This document shows, in pieces, positions 15,747-24,892 of a stretch of 64,000 nt of DNA (position 1 is its first letter; every line of letters begins with the position of its first letter). The position numbers were made by a program, and so were the translations under genes. This stretch comes from Parabacteroides timonensis (GTDB taxonomy: Bacteria; Bacteroidota; Bacteroidia; Bacteroidales; Tannerellaceae). The DNA is taken from the NCBI RefSeq assembly GCF_900128505.1, contig NZ_LT669940.1, positions 1,026,883 through 1,090,882 on the forward strand. The letters are read 5' to 3'. Below the pieces are notes generated by a model that did not search any database, had not been told where the DNA came from, and was given only the letters and a program-made list of their open reading frames with translations.

Positions 15747-17795
15747 TTATTTGTCGGATGGAGGCGTCAGTTCGAATGTAGTCAGGACTGCTGCATGGTC
15801 GGAAGCCCATACGTCGTCTATCTCCGGTGTTGTTTTTATGATTTTGGAAGAGACAGCGCGGATATTGTTCCCTTTATAATAAAGGAAGTCGATCCTGTTT
15901 CTTTGCAGTTGCCCGTAGATGGCGGCGAAGGTCCCTTCCGGACGTTTTATTTCATCCGGATTGATTTCGCGGAAACTGTCTTTATATCCTTTTTCCTGCA
16001 TATATCGGGAAATAGGGAAGTCGACGGGACCATATCCGTAATGAAACGGTGCGGCAGCGGCGGTCCAGTCTAAATGGCTGCAGGAATTAAAATCACCGCC
16101 AAGGATAACCGGAATATCTTCGCCCGTTAAATAAGGTTTTGTATCATTTTCCAGAATGTTTTGCAGGTCGACTAGTCCCAGTCGGGCATCATCGGCGATC
16201 CATGCATAAGGATTATGACCTATCATATGAAAACTGCCGGTATATTCGGGATGATAAGCATACCGTATCCAGCAGGCGTTGACTAACATCTGTCGTTGGT
16301 CGGGTAATGTCAGTTTGACAGGGTTGGAAAAGAATGTTTTCTTTGTCGGTAGGGGAGTTATGGAATATCTGCTGAAGAGTACCAGATTATCCTGTAAAGA
16401 GGCGGTCTGCATGTTATATCCCAATTCCTCTTTTATACGTTGTTGACTGCCGTATCCTTCCTGCATGGTAATAACGTCTGCATTTGTTGTCTTAATAAGA
16501 TCGATGATCCGGGTTACTCCATCTTTACCCAGGTGATTGCCTCCATGCCAGATGTTCCATTGAAGAACCTTAACGATGTTCGGATTGCTTTTACTGTTCT
16601 CGGTGATGCTTTTATCAATGGGGTCTTCGCTTTTTTCAGGAATGTATTCAGTCTCGTCCAGTTTGAAAGACGGTACGGATATTTTTATTTTATTGCCGGG
16701 ATTAGCCTTGTCTGCAATATCTGCCGTAACTAATAAATAGTTGATGCCGGGTGTTAATGTGACAGCTCCCGATTCATTCCGGAAAGACATTTTCTTCCGG
16801 GGCTTTTCCCCTTGTCCAAATAATTCAGTTTTTACATCTGAACGAGCTTTTTTACCTGTATAATAGACATGGATATTGGATATATCATTTAAAGAGGTAA
16901 CTTCCGACAGGTCGAGATCGAGTGCTGTTAAACGCAAAGGAGCTTGATCTCCTGTGACGGCTATTCTTAATTTGAGTATCTGGTCGTCCGTACTTCCCTG
17001 ATCTGCATCCCATTCACTGTCGATAACAACTGCATTAAATAATTCTTGTTGTTTGGAAGGTACTACGAATTTAGGGTTATCATTCACAACGGTATAAGCT
17101 AACGGGGCAGTCCCTTTATATTGGTTTCTGCCGTTTCGCAAATGGTATGCCTGGTCTCCTTTGCCGACCCAATTGGTTATTACTTCTTCGGTTTTTGTTC
17201 CGTCGTCAAAGTTGTAGTAGGCAACCAGTGAATTGAATAAAGGATGAGTAGGTGCTAAAGGTTTATTCATCCATTCCTTTAAAGTCTCTGTTGGCACGGC
17301 TGTATTCCAGATACGGACTTCATCCATGAATCCCCCGAAAGTGGTCGGTTCATCTTCATTGACTCCCAATGCTCCGGGAAGAACGGATATACCTGTTGTT
17401 TTGCTGTCGATGACTTCTCCGTCCAGATAAAGTCGGGTAACGAATCCGTCGCAGCTTACTGCTACATGATGCCATTGATCATCCAATACTTCTTTAGACC
17501 ATAAATTAGCCCATGTGCTATGAAGTTTTCCATTTTCAATGACCAACGGCAGATAATCCGCCCTGTTCGTAAAACTATATTCACCACCTCCAAAGATGAC
17601 TTCCAGGTCTTTCCATGAGTTGTCATCGCCCTTGATCCATGTCTCAAGGGTCCATGATCCAGTCAGGAAACCGATGCCGGTACGGACGTTATTGTCTTTT
17701 CCGTCCAGATGTAAGGCGAGATTGCGGGTAGGAAGTTGTGATGAAACAATGAAAATAGAAAAGAAAGGTATAAGTAGAGCAAAGATGTATTTCAT
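15747..17795 (-). CDS. LamG + BNR-associated domain + endonuclease/exonuclease/phosphatase-family hydrolase
   Basis: 682 residues, secreted (MKYIFALLIPFFSIFIVSS). Three modules: a LamG/concanavalin-like lectin domain at about 25-215 (GSWTLETWIKGDD, DDQWHHVAVSCDG, MDEVRIWN); a domain at about 265-390 resembling the N-terminal region of BNR-repeat sialidases; and a C-terminal EEP domain from about 405 with LQWNIWHGG, MQEGYG, GGDFNS, NRIDFLYYKG and ASDHAAVL, covering the metal and catalytic residues. EEP enzymes cut phosphodiesters or remove phosphate (nucleases, sphingomyelinases, inositol phosphatases); the lectin parts suggest a glycan-bearing target. First gene after susD in the operon, separated by a stem-loop that may lower its expression. 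Confidence 0.88.
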   Translation of the reverse strand: MKYIFALLIPFFSIFIVSSQLPTRNLALHLDGKDNNVRTGIGFLTGSWTLETWIKGDDNSWKDLEVIFGGGEYSFTNRADYLPLVIENGKLHSTWANLWSKEVLDDQWHHVAVSCDGFVTRLYLDGEVIDSKTTGISVLPGALGVNEDEPTTFGGFMDEVRIWNTAVPTETLKEWMNKPLAPTHPLFNSLVAYYNFDDGTKTEEVITNWVGKGDQAYHLRNGRNQYKGTAPLAYTVVNDNPKFVVPSKQQELFNAVVIDSEWDADQGSTDDQILKLRIAVTGDQAPLRLTALDLDLSEVTSLNDISNIHVYYTGKKARSDVKTELFGQGEKPRKKMSFRNESGAVTLTPGINYLLVTADIADKANPGNKIKISVPSFKLDETEYIPEKSEDPIDKSITENSKSNPNIVKVLQWNIWHGGNHLGKDGVTRIIDLIKTTNADVITMQEGYGSQQRIKEELGYNMQTASLQDNLVLFSRYSITPLPTKKTFFSNPVKLTLPDQRQMLVNACWIRYAYHPEYTGSFHMIGHNPYAWIADDARLGLVDLQNILENDTKPYLTGEDIPVILGGDFNSCSHLDWTAAAAPFHYGYGPVDFPISRYMQEKGYKDSFREINPDEIKRPEGTFAAIYGQLQRNRIDFLYYKGNNIRAVSSKIIKTTPEIDDVWASDHAAVLTTFELTPPSDK

Positions 17796-17850
17796 GGTAT
17801 TATTGTATTATTTAAAAGCGAACAAATCTATAAAAAAACATTGAAGTAAA

Positions 17851-17875
17851 GAAGGGTTTGTAATACAAACCCTTC
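17851..17875 (-). promoter_or_regulatory. Intercistronic stem-loop after susD
   Basis: GAAGGGTTTG pairs perfectly with CAAACCCTTC around a 5-nt loop; on the minus strand a weak T-rich tail follows. Such hairpins after susD in Bacteroidetes operons commonly stabilise the susCD message or partly terminate, giving less of the downstream enzymes. It could also be a full terminator. Confidence 0.6.
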
Positions 17876-17886
17876 TTTTGTTTAGA

Positions 17887-19446
17887 CTATTTTATTATCC
17901 ACATAATATTATTTATATTGTCAACTCCTCCCCATTGACGTTGTAAAGCGATATCCATTTGCTCCTTATTATAATTTATTTCATTTTGAGGGTAAAGCCA
18001 TCTCATTGGAATCTTATCTCTTACTTCATTTAAATTAGTTTCCGGATTAATTGGAAATTTTGGATTACCAGTTCTTCTATATTCATAATAAGAATCCCAT
18101 TGTAAATGGAAAAATGAAGCTAAATAGGTCTGCATCCAAATTTGTTCTAATCTTTCCTGTATTGAACCTTCTTGTCTGTAAGAAACATAAGGACCTGTTA
18201 AATATTCCTTGATATAATCATCTGTTATGGATACTCCTTGAGTATATATTTCTTCATTGGGTACAGTAGATCTAACAAATTCAAAAGATGCACGAATACC
18301 TTTTTCATAGTATTCTTTAGCGGAGCCGTTTATCCAACCTCTTTCTACCGCTTCAGCAAGTATAAAATTCATATCAGCATATCCTAAACGGATAACAGGA
18401 ACTCCTACAAAGTTATTACGGTAAATATCATTTACCCTGTTATACATTTTGGTAGAGACTTTTACTGCTGTTTCACTGATAGCTGCTGTTGGATCTAAAC
18501 CTATGTAAGCATTCCAATCATTTCTTTCCAACAATGTTGCTCCCTGGGGCAAATAAAGTGGATCAGTCAATGCCTGAATAGGAGCAAAATAGTAGAATAA
18601 TCTATAATCTTTGTATTTTTTCAAAGGAGTGATTAGGGTCTCAGATCCGGGATAAGTCTCCATAGCCCTCCATTGTGTTACGTGCATTGGGTTTTCCTGA
18701 CCATTTTTATTCGCAAATACAATCTGAAGGTTGTCTGCGTTACTTTCAAACAGGGGTTTTTCTTTTACTATCTGTGCAAAGAGCTGCTCAATCCGTAAAT
18801 CCGTTGTATCTTCAGCTCTTTTTTGTAAGGACATTAAGACCTTTAAACGTAACACATTGGTCGCCTTTCTCCAATTTTCTGTATTTCCCCCATAAACGAT
18901 GTCTCCTTCGAAACTTTCATTGGCTTTAGCAAAATATGTATCAGCTTTATCCAGATCATCTAAAACACCTATAAATACATCCTTTTGATCATCATATTTA
19001 GGATATCTGTATGTTTCTATGTCCAGAGCTTCACTATATGGAATATCGCCCATATCTAGGGAAGTACGATAGAATGCCCATGCTTTTAAATAATGATAGA
19101 GCCCGGCATATGCATCTTTGTCCGAATCAGGGGCAATTTCCATCATTTTATATGCATTAGTTAATCCTTGTAACAAATTGAAATCACCTTTGGATAAACT
19201 ATTATATTGATAAAGATCAATTCCTTCTCCTGAGATTAATCGTTTACTTAAAAATTCACTGTTCCATAATCCGGATGGCATTATGTGATCCAATATGACT
19301 TTTGTTGCTAACATAGAGGATGTTACTGTCGTCGGTTTATTGGGGTCTGTGTTAATATCATTAAAATTTGATGTACAACGAACAAATACACTCAATAGAA
19401 TACATACCGGTATTACATATTTTAATTTTATGAGAATTGTTTTCAT
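17887..19446 (-). CDS. SusD-like surface lipoprotein (SusD_2 type)
   Basis: 519 residues, shorter than most SusD proteins and of the SusD-like type 2 pattern (N-terminal NFNDINTDPNKPTTV, then HYLKAWAFYRTSLDMGDIPYSEAL, and IRLGYADMNFILAEAVERGW). The signal peptide ends at Cys24 (VFVRC), an imperfect lipobox. It should form the lid of the SusC transporter encoded 11 bp upstream. Codon use is clearly more AT-rich than in the phosphoesterase genes that follow, as is also true of its susC partner, hinting that the pair has a separate history. Ligand unknown; downstream genes suggest a phosphate-bearing molecule. Confidence 0.92.
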   Translation of the reverse strand: MKTILIKLKYVIPVCILLSVFVRCTSNFNDINTDPNKPTTVTSSMLATKVILDHIMPSGLWNSEFLSKRLISGEGIDLYQYNSLSKGDFNLLQGLTNAYKMMEIAPDSDKDAYAGLYHYLKAWAFYRTSLDMGDIPYSEALDIETYRYPKYDDQKDVFIGVLDDLDKADTYFAKANESFEGDIVYGGNTENWRKATNVLRLKVLMSLQKRAEDTTDLRIEQLFAQIVKEKPLFESNADNLQIVFANKNGQENPMHVTQWRAMETYPGSETLITPLKKYKDYRLFYYFAPIQALTDPLYLPQGATLLERNDWNAYIGLDPTAAISETAVKVSTKMYNRVNDIYRNNFVGVPVIRLGYADMNFILAEAVERGWINGSAKEYYEKGIRASFEFVRSTVPNEEIYTQGVSITDDYIKEYLTGPYVSYRQEGSIQERLEQIWMQTYLASFFHLQWDSYYEYRRTGNPKFPINPETNLNEVRDKIPMRWLYPQNEINYNKEQMDIALQRQWGGVDNINNIMWIIK

Positions 19447-19457
19447 ATTATTCTGTT

Positions 19458-22400
19458 TTAAAAATTCAATTTGAAATTAACTCCAATATACCGCTGAGAA
19501 GGTGAATTCAGGTTCTCATACCCATACTGATCACCTCCTTTGTCTGGGTCGGACATTTTATATTTCTTTGTCCATAATAGAAGATTCTGCCCGGTTAAAC
19601 TAACTTCTGCATGTTTTAACCCGATCATTTTGGTATATTCATATGGAATGGCATAAGTAATGGATAAATTTCTTAATTTAAAGAATGTTTCATCAAAGAC
19701 ATTTTGCCATTTAGGTTTACTTGCGCCATCGTTATATCTCATCATATATGATTGATAGGATACTGGAACATCGTTAGGCGCGTATACCCGTGTATCTTCC
19801 AGAATATTGCCATCTGCATCTCTTTTTACTTCACCGGATACAACTTTTACGCCATTTCCAATGTAATTGGTTTTACCATTTACTACTTCATCATAACGCC
19901 ACTGGGTATCTGTATCAATATGAGAACCTGAACTCAACATAGTCTGTACAGTTCGTGAAAATGACATACCTCCAACTCGTCCGTCAATAGTAAAACTTAA
20001 GGTAAAATCTTTATAGCGGAACGTATTAGTAATACCCCATGTTAAGTCAGGTCTGATATTTCCTCTTTTAGAATAAAATGTTTGTTGAATGGGCATGCCT
20101 CCGTTATGAATAATATTTCCATTCGGATCTCTTTCCCAATCGTAAATTTCGAACCAATCCCAACGTTCCCCTTCTTTTACCCATGGCTTTTTAGTCGAAT
20201 GGTCCGGATCTAACTTTTTATATGTATAGATGTCTCTTGACCAGTTGGTTAGAATATCCCATCTGAAATCTTTTGTTTGGACGGGAGTTCCTCCGATTGT
20301 CAATTCAAATCCTCTTCTTAAAAGTTCTTCTTCCGAGTTTACCTGAATGCTATTATATCCGGTAGAAGAACTAACGCCTCCGTTTACAATGAAATCAGAT
20401 TCCACCTTTCTAAAATAAGCCAAATCGGCGTGAGCTCTATTACTGAAGAAATTAACAGCTGTACCAATTTCCATGGTTGTTGCTTTTTTAGGCAGAATGT
20501 CATTCCCTATTATTGAAGACGGGAAACTGGCTGTTCCTGATCCGTTCCATCTATTGGGTACTACAGTATATACGTTGTTATTTGCATAAATATCAGCATC
20601 TTGTTTGGTCATTGTCCAAGAGCCTCTTACTTTCCAAAAATCCCAAATTTCCGGTAACTTAATGAGTTCAGATAGGACAATACTTCCGGACACTGAAGGA
20701 TAAAAATAGGAACGATTGTTTTTATTAAGTGTTGAAGACCAATCATTCCTTCCTGTAAGATCTAGGAAAAAAGTGCTAGCCCATGACATAGATACTTTAC
20801 CATACAAACTATTTGTTTGTTTACGTTTCATGACATTCTGATTAGAACTAAAATCGTATGGAGTTTTGACAGGGTCAACAGATGCTTGTAAAGAATAAAA
20901 ACCTGGTATTGTCAGGCCTCCTGCTGTTTTGATAAACTGGTTATCGGATTTCCAATAATAAATATTTCCACCGAATAACACATTCAGATTTAATTTGTTC
21001 CACGTTTTATCAGCCATTAACATAGCATCTGTATTAATACTATATCCAGAAGTTGTACTAGTATCGAAATATCCTTTTTTATCCCAGGAATAGTTAGCAC
21101 TGATTGCGTTTCTGTTTTCTGTTTTATCTATGTAAGTATCCATTCCGGCACGTAGTACAGCTTTTAACCATGGATTAATATCGAGGCTTCCGTTCATATA
21201 AGTGTTGACCATTGTTTTGTCGGTCTTTTTTATGACCTCATAAGCTTTGAAATAAGGATTGTCGTACCAACTTCTGTCATACCAGTTTTGTTGAATATTT
21301 TCTTTTCCTTTAACCCAATAGTTTCTGTAGTCGCGTATATCATATTCAGTACCGCCCCATACTACCATATCATAAATATAGCTGGAACTATAATATCCTG
21401 CCCCAAAATCGTTGGGCGATATTTTTTTATTTATAGTAGCAGCAGCTTCCAATTTGAATTTGCCATAGGACATTTCACCTCCGACATAATAATTGAAACT
21501 ATTTAATTTTTGATTAGGATATTGTCCTTTATTATAGACATGAGTGAGAGAAGTACGGAATGAACCGTATTTTCCTTTTTGAGAAACACTTACGTTATTA
21601 TTCGTAACCATACTGAACTCCAGGAAGTTTTTGAAATTATTCTTCCCTTTAGAAACCAACTCTTGTTCTCTACGTTCATAACTATAAGGGTCATACATGA
21701 CTGCTGTACGTCCAATATCCAATTTATCACCCCATACATATCCTGATACATCATCATATTTGCCTCCGTAACCGTAACTGTATGAAGATTGAGCTTTAGG
21801 GAAAGCTAAATAACCAGCAAAAAACATGGTATTACTATTCACACTAATATCCAGGCCTTCTCTTTGTGAACTCTTTTTAGTGGTAACCATGATGGCACCG
21901 TTACTGCCTAAAGCCCCGTAAAGAGCTGTAGCTGTCGGTCCTTTCAATACATCAATCGATTCAATATCATCTGACGCAATATTATTTAGAGACATATTTT
22001 GGGATGGTATCCCATCAATTATTAAAAGAGTTTCTTCGCCTCTAAGATTTAATTTAGTATTTTCATTGAATTCCGTCGTATTTAAGACTGTTAAGCCTGC
22101 TACTTTTCCGGTCAATAAAGAAGCTACGTCAACACCTTTTGCTGTAGTCAATCCGTCTGGATTTATTTTTTGTACTGCATATCCAAGCGCTTTCTCTTCT
22201 CGTTTGATACCTAGTGCAGTGACAACAACTTCCTCCAGCCTTTTAGTATCTTCTTCGAGCTGAATGGAAAAAACAGTATTGTTTTTGACTATTATCTCTT
22301 TGTTTTGATAGCCAATGTAGCTAATAACTAAAAAGGTATTATAGGGTACAGATAATTGGAATTTTCCATCTATGTCTGTTATGGTTCCGTTAGTGGATCC

Positions 22401-22883
22401 TTTTTCTAATATATTGGCTCCAATGATCGGTTCTCCTTTCGTATCGACAACTGTTCCTGATATCTTTTTAATTGTTTGTTGTGCAATTGCGTTTTCAAGA
22501 ACTGTTTTAGGTGATAGGATAATACTTTTCTCCAAAACTTTATAACTGATATCCGTCCCGTTGAATAATTGTTCCAATACATTGAATACATTTTTCTTGT
22601 TGCTTTTTATGGAAACGACACGGTTGGTATTGACCTGTTTGTTGTTGTAGAAGAAATGGAATTCAGATTGTTTTTCAATTTCGTCCAGGACCTCTTGTAC
22701 TGTCTTGTTATTAACGTTCAGAGTTAATGTCGCAGATTGACTGTAACTGTCGGATGCATATGCCAGTCCGATGCATACAAATAACATTATTGCGGTGAGT
22801 CTCATACATAATGGTATTTTTTTCAGGATAATAAACGATAGATTCACCATCCTGAAGTGTTGGATGCTAAAATAATTTGTCAT
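19458..22883 (-). CDS. SusC/RagA TonB-dependent transporter with STN signalling domain
   Basis: About 1,141 residues from the chosen ATG at 22883 (MTNYFSIQHF). The frame stays open upstream to a TTG at 22940, and ATGs at 22919 and 22850 are alternatives; the signal peptide is the stretch MRLTAIMLFVCIGLAYASDS, so any start gives an unusually long leader. Order: secretin/TonB short N-terminal (STN) domain (VNNKTVQEVLDEIEKQ to SYKVLEKSIIL), carboxypeptidase-like domain (GTVVDTKGEPIIGANILEKG), TonB box region (LEEVVVTALGIKRE), plug (VLKGPTATALYGALGSNGA) and barrel ending GVNFKLNF. The STN domain transmits a substrate signal to a FecR anti-sigma factor; fecR and an ECF sigma gene lie just upstream. 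The plug has VLKGPTATALYGA where most SusC proteins have VLKDAAAAAIYGA. Confidence 0.93.
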   Translation of the reverse strand: MTNYFSIQHFRMVNLSFIILKKIPLCMRLTAIMLFVCIGLAYASDSYSQSATLTLNVNNKTVQEVLDEIEKQSEFHFFYNNKQVNTNRVVSIKSNKKNVFNVLEQLFNGTDISYKVLEKSIILSPKTVLENAIAQQTIKKISGTVVDTKGEPIIGANILEKGSTNGTITDIDGKFQLSVPYNTFLVISYIGYQNKEIIVKNNTVFSIQLEEDTKRLEEVVVTALGIKREEKALGYAVQKINPDGLTTAKGVDVASLLTGKVAGLTVLNTTEFNENTKLNLRGEETLLIIDGIPSQNMSLNNIASDDIESIDVLKGPTATALYGALGSNGAIMVTTKKSSQREGLDISVNSNTMFFAGYLAFPKAQSSYSYGYGGKYDDVSGYVWGDKLDIGRTAVMYDPYSYERREQELVSKGKNNFKNFLEFSMVTNNNVSVSQKGKYGSFRTSLTHVYNKGQYPNQKLNSFNYYVGGEMSYGKFKLEAAATINKKISPNDFGAGYYSSSYIYDMVVWGGTEYDIRDYRNYWVKGKENIQQNWYDRSWYDNPYFKAYEVIKKTDKTMVNTYMNGSLDINPWLKAVLRAGMDTYIDKTENRNAISANYSWDKKGYFDTSTTSGYSINTDAMLMADKTWNKLNLNVLFGGNIYYWKSDNQFIKTAGGLTIPGFYSLQASVDPVKTPYDFSSNQNVMKRKQTNSLYGKVSMSWASTFFLDLTGRNDWSSTLNKNNRSYFYPSVSGSIVLSELIKLPEIWDFWKVRGSWTMTKQDADIYANNNVYTVVPNRWNGSGTASFPSSIIGNDILPKKATTMEIGTAVNFFSNRAHADLAYFRKVESDFIVNGGVSSSTGYNSIQVNSEEELLRRGFELTIGGTPVQTKDFRWDILTNWSRDIYTYKKLDPDHSTKKPWVKEGERWDWFEIYDWERDPNGNIIHNGGMPIQQTFYSKRGNIRPDLTWGITNTFRYKDFTLSFTIDGRVGGMSFSRTVQTMLSSGSHIDTDTQWRYDEVVNGKTNYIGNGVKVVSGEVKRDADGNILEDTRVYAPNDVPVSYQSYMMRYNDGASKPKWQNVFDETFFKLRNLSITYAIPYEYTKMIGLKHAEVSLTGQNLLLWTKKYKMSDPDKGGDQYGYENLNSPSQRYIGVNFKLNF

Positions 22884-22927
22884 AGATTTGTAAGTGATTT
22901 TAGAGTTAAAAAAATTCATTTGCTGAC

Positions 22928-22994
22928 AGCTTGTCGCCAAACAAGCTAACAGTAGGTTTTCATACGGGGAAATACGCCAATATTTTCCCGTATG
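22928..22994 (-). promoter_or_regulatory. Two tandem stem-loops with identical loops in the susC leader
   Basis: Read on the minus strand, the first hairpin is CATACGGGAAAATA / TATTTCCCCGTATG (13 of 14 paired) and the second AGCTTGT / ACAAGCT. Both have the same loop, TTGGCG. They lie between the fecR stop and the chosen susC start and are not followed by a T-run, so they look like a leader RNA element or operator, not a terminator. Confidence 0.55.
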
Positions 22995-23063
22995 TTTTGT
23001 TTAGGGAGGTTCGAATGTTTTCATTTTAGTACTTGAATTTAGGTTGTTCATACTTCTGTGATT

Positions 23064-24086
23064 TTAATAGAGTTCAACAATCGTTTTTTCTGATATTTTA
23101 TCTGTTCCTGTTTCAGGGTCGACAAACTTATATTGAATACCCGATGATAAACGGAAATGTTCGAGTATAAGATGAAGATGTTGTCCGTCGAAAGTTCCGG
23201 TAAACGAGTTTTCATACAGTAGGTCATTCTTTACGATGAACTCGGTATTAAATCGTTTATTCAATATTTTCAACGCTTCTTCAAAGGCCGTGTTTCTGAA
23301 GATAACCAAGCCGTCTTTCCAGGCTGTTAGCGTGGGAAGATAAGGTTTATTCTGGCTAATGCCTTTTGTTTTTGAATTATAGGAGATTTCTTCATTGGGT
23401 TTCATGAGCAGCGTCTCTTCCGTATTATCCTTATTGGGGAATGAGAGCCTGACGGAACCGGAGACTAAAGTGGTGACCACCTTATTGCTTTCTTTGTAAG
23501 CTTCCATATTGAACTCAGTACCTAACACCTCGGCTTTCAGGTTGAAAGGAGTGTTGACGATGAATCGCTTCGACTTATCTTTTTGTACGGAGAAATAAGC
23601 TTCCCCCTCCAGTTCAACGCTCCGCGTATCTCCTGTGAACTTTTGCGGATGCCTCAGATAAGAGCGGGAGTTAAGCCACACTTTGCTGCCGTCCGGAAGA
23701 TCAACAGCTGCAACCATACCCGGATTCGTTCTGATTTCGATAAATTCGACCGGATCTTCTTTAGTAGCAAAGTAGATCGTGCTGATCAATAAAGGTATAA
23801 CGAGAATAGCGGCGATCCGTTGCAGCCAGAAAATGAACGAATGCTTTTTATTCCCTTTTCTGTTAATCCTCTCCTTTACTTCTCCCAATGCCTGGGTAGA
23901 GTTTACCGATTTAATCGTATTGAGCGTATCCGTGGCAAAATAGATATACTCGATATCCCGTGCCATCTTTTTATTTTCCTCTGATTCTTGTATCCAGGAC
24001 TCGACTTCCTGCTTTAGGGCAGGTGTGAGTGCTCCGGAAAAATAGTCCAGAAGAAGTTGTTCATCTATATGTTTTTGTGTATCCAT
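23064..24086 (-). CDS. FecR-family anti-sigma factor
   Basis: 340 residues. N-terminal cytoplasmic segment (MDTQKHIDEQLLLDYFSGALTP...), one transmembrane helix at about 84-105 (FIFWLQRIAAILVIPLLIST), then the periplasmic FecR domain (PDGSKVWLNSRSYLRHPQKF, VELEGEAYFSVQKD, NLKAEVLGTEFNM) and a C-terminal DUF4974-type region (FRNTAFEEALKILNKRFN). Such proteins hold an ECF sigma factor until the STN domain of a TonB-dependent transporter signals. The sigma gene is divergent (24278-24862) and the STN-bearing susC is directly downstream, so the three-part relay is complete. In many Bacteroidetes sigma and fecR are on one strand; here they are back to back. Confidence 0.93.
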   Translation of the reverse strand: MDTQKHIDEQLLLDYFSGALTPALKQEVESWIQESEENKKMARDIEYIYFATDTLNTIKSVNSTQALGEVKERINRKGNKKHSFIFWLQRIAAILVIPLLISTIYFATKEDPVEFIEIRTNPGMVAAVDLPDGSKVWLNSRSYLRHPQKFTGDTRSVELEGEAYFSVQKDKSKRFIVNTPFNLKAEVLGTEFNMEAYKESNKVVTTLVSGSVRLSFPNKDNTEETLLMKPNEEISYNSKTKGISQNKPYLPTLTAWKDGLVIFRNTAFEEALKILNKRFNTEFIVKNDLLYENSFTGTFDGQHLHLILEHFRLSSGIQYKFVDPETGTDKISEKTIVELY

Positions 24087-24226
24087 TTTGTCTCTTTTAT
24101 AATTAAGACTAACGAGTCGGGAAACCTCCTAAACGAAAATGCACTTTTTTATAATAAATTTTTCTATTTGTTCGATCTTGCTGAAAACTTAATCGGGTTG
24201 TAATAGGTCAATAGGTTTAAAAATAC

Positions 24227-24234
24227 TATTTTTG
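24227..24234 (+). promoter_or_regulatory. Probable -7 element of the ECF sigma gene
   Basis: TATTTTTG fits TAnnTTTG and lies 43 bp before the ATG. No TTG at the expected distance, so it may depend on another factor. The 191-bp fecR/sigma intergenic region must carry both divergent promoters; the fecR one was not recognised. Confidence 0.35.
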
Positions 24235-24277
24235 CACGGATACATACAAAGTCTTATTCGAATTAACATCCCACTAT

Positions 24278-24862
24278 ATGCTTTCAAAAATCACAGATAA
24301 AACAACAGACGAGGTTCTTTTCGAAGAGATCCAGGCTGGTGATGTGAAAGCATTTGATGTCTTGTTTATGCGTTATTATCCTTTATTATGTGCCTACGCA
24401 AAACAATTTGTAGATTTTGATGATGGTCAGGAGATTGTACAGGATGTTATGGTCTGGTTCTGGGAGAATAGTTCTATGCAGGTGATCGAGTCCTCTCCGA
24501 AGAATTATCTGTTTAGAGCTGTGAAGAACAGATGTCTTACCCTGATAAATAGGAATGAATTAAAACAGCGGATTGTGGATTCTATGTCCGTCAATATGCA
24601 ATCGCAGTATGAGGATCCTGATTTTTATGTGGTGGAAGAATTAACCCGGAATATAGAAGCCGCCTTGGCTCGCCTGCCGGAAACGTATCGGGAAGCCTTT
24701 GAGATGAACCGTTTCCAAAATATGACTTACCACGAGATCGCCGAAAAACTGAATGTCTCGTCTAAAACGGTCGATTATCGTATTCAGCAGGCATTAAAAC
24801 TATTGCGTGTGGAACTAAAAGACTATTTGCCATTGTTAATGGCCTTAGTCAGAATTGTCTGA
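24278..24862 (+). CDS. ECF RNA polymerase sigma-70 factor
   Basis: 194 residues with region 2 (VKAFDVLFMRYYPLLCAYAKQFV to VQDVMVWFWENS) and region 4 (ARLPETYREAFEMNRFQNMTYHEIAEKLNVSSKTVDYRIQ helix-turn-helix). This is the Bacteroidetes-specific sigma-70 family paired with FecR regulators. It should direct RNA polymerase to the susC operon when released by the adjacent FecR. It ends 30 bp from the convergent nucleotidyltransferase gene, with no obvious terminator between. Confidence 0.94.
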   Translation: MLSKITDKTTDEVLFEEIQAGDVKAFDVLFMRYYPLLCAYAKQFVDFDDGQEIVQDVMVWFWENSSMQVIESSPKNYLFRAVKNRCLTLINRNELKQRIVDSMSVNMQSQYEDPDFYVVEELTRNIEAALARLPETYREAFEMNRFQNMTYHEIAEKLNVSSKTVDYRIQQALKLLRVELKDYLPLLMALVRIV

Positions 24863-24892
24863 AACACTTCCGGCTAAAGCCATCTTATTTTA

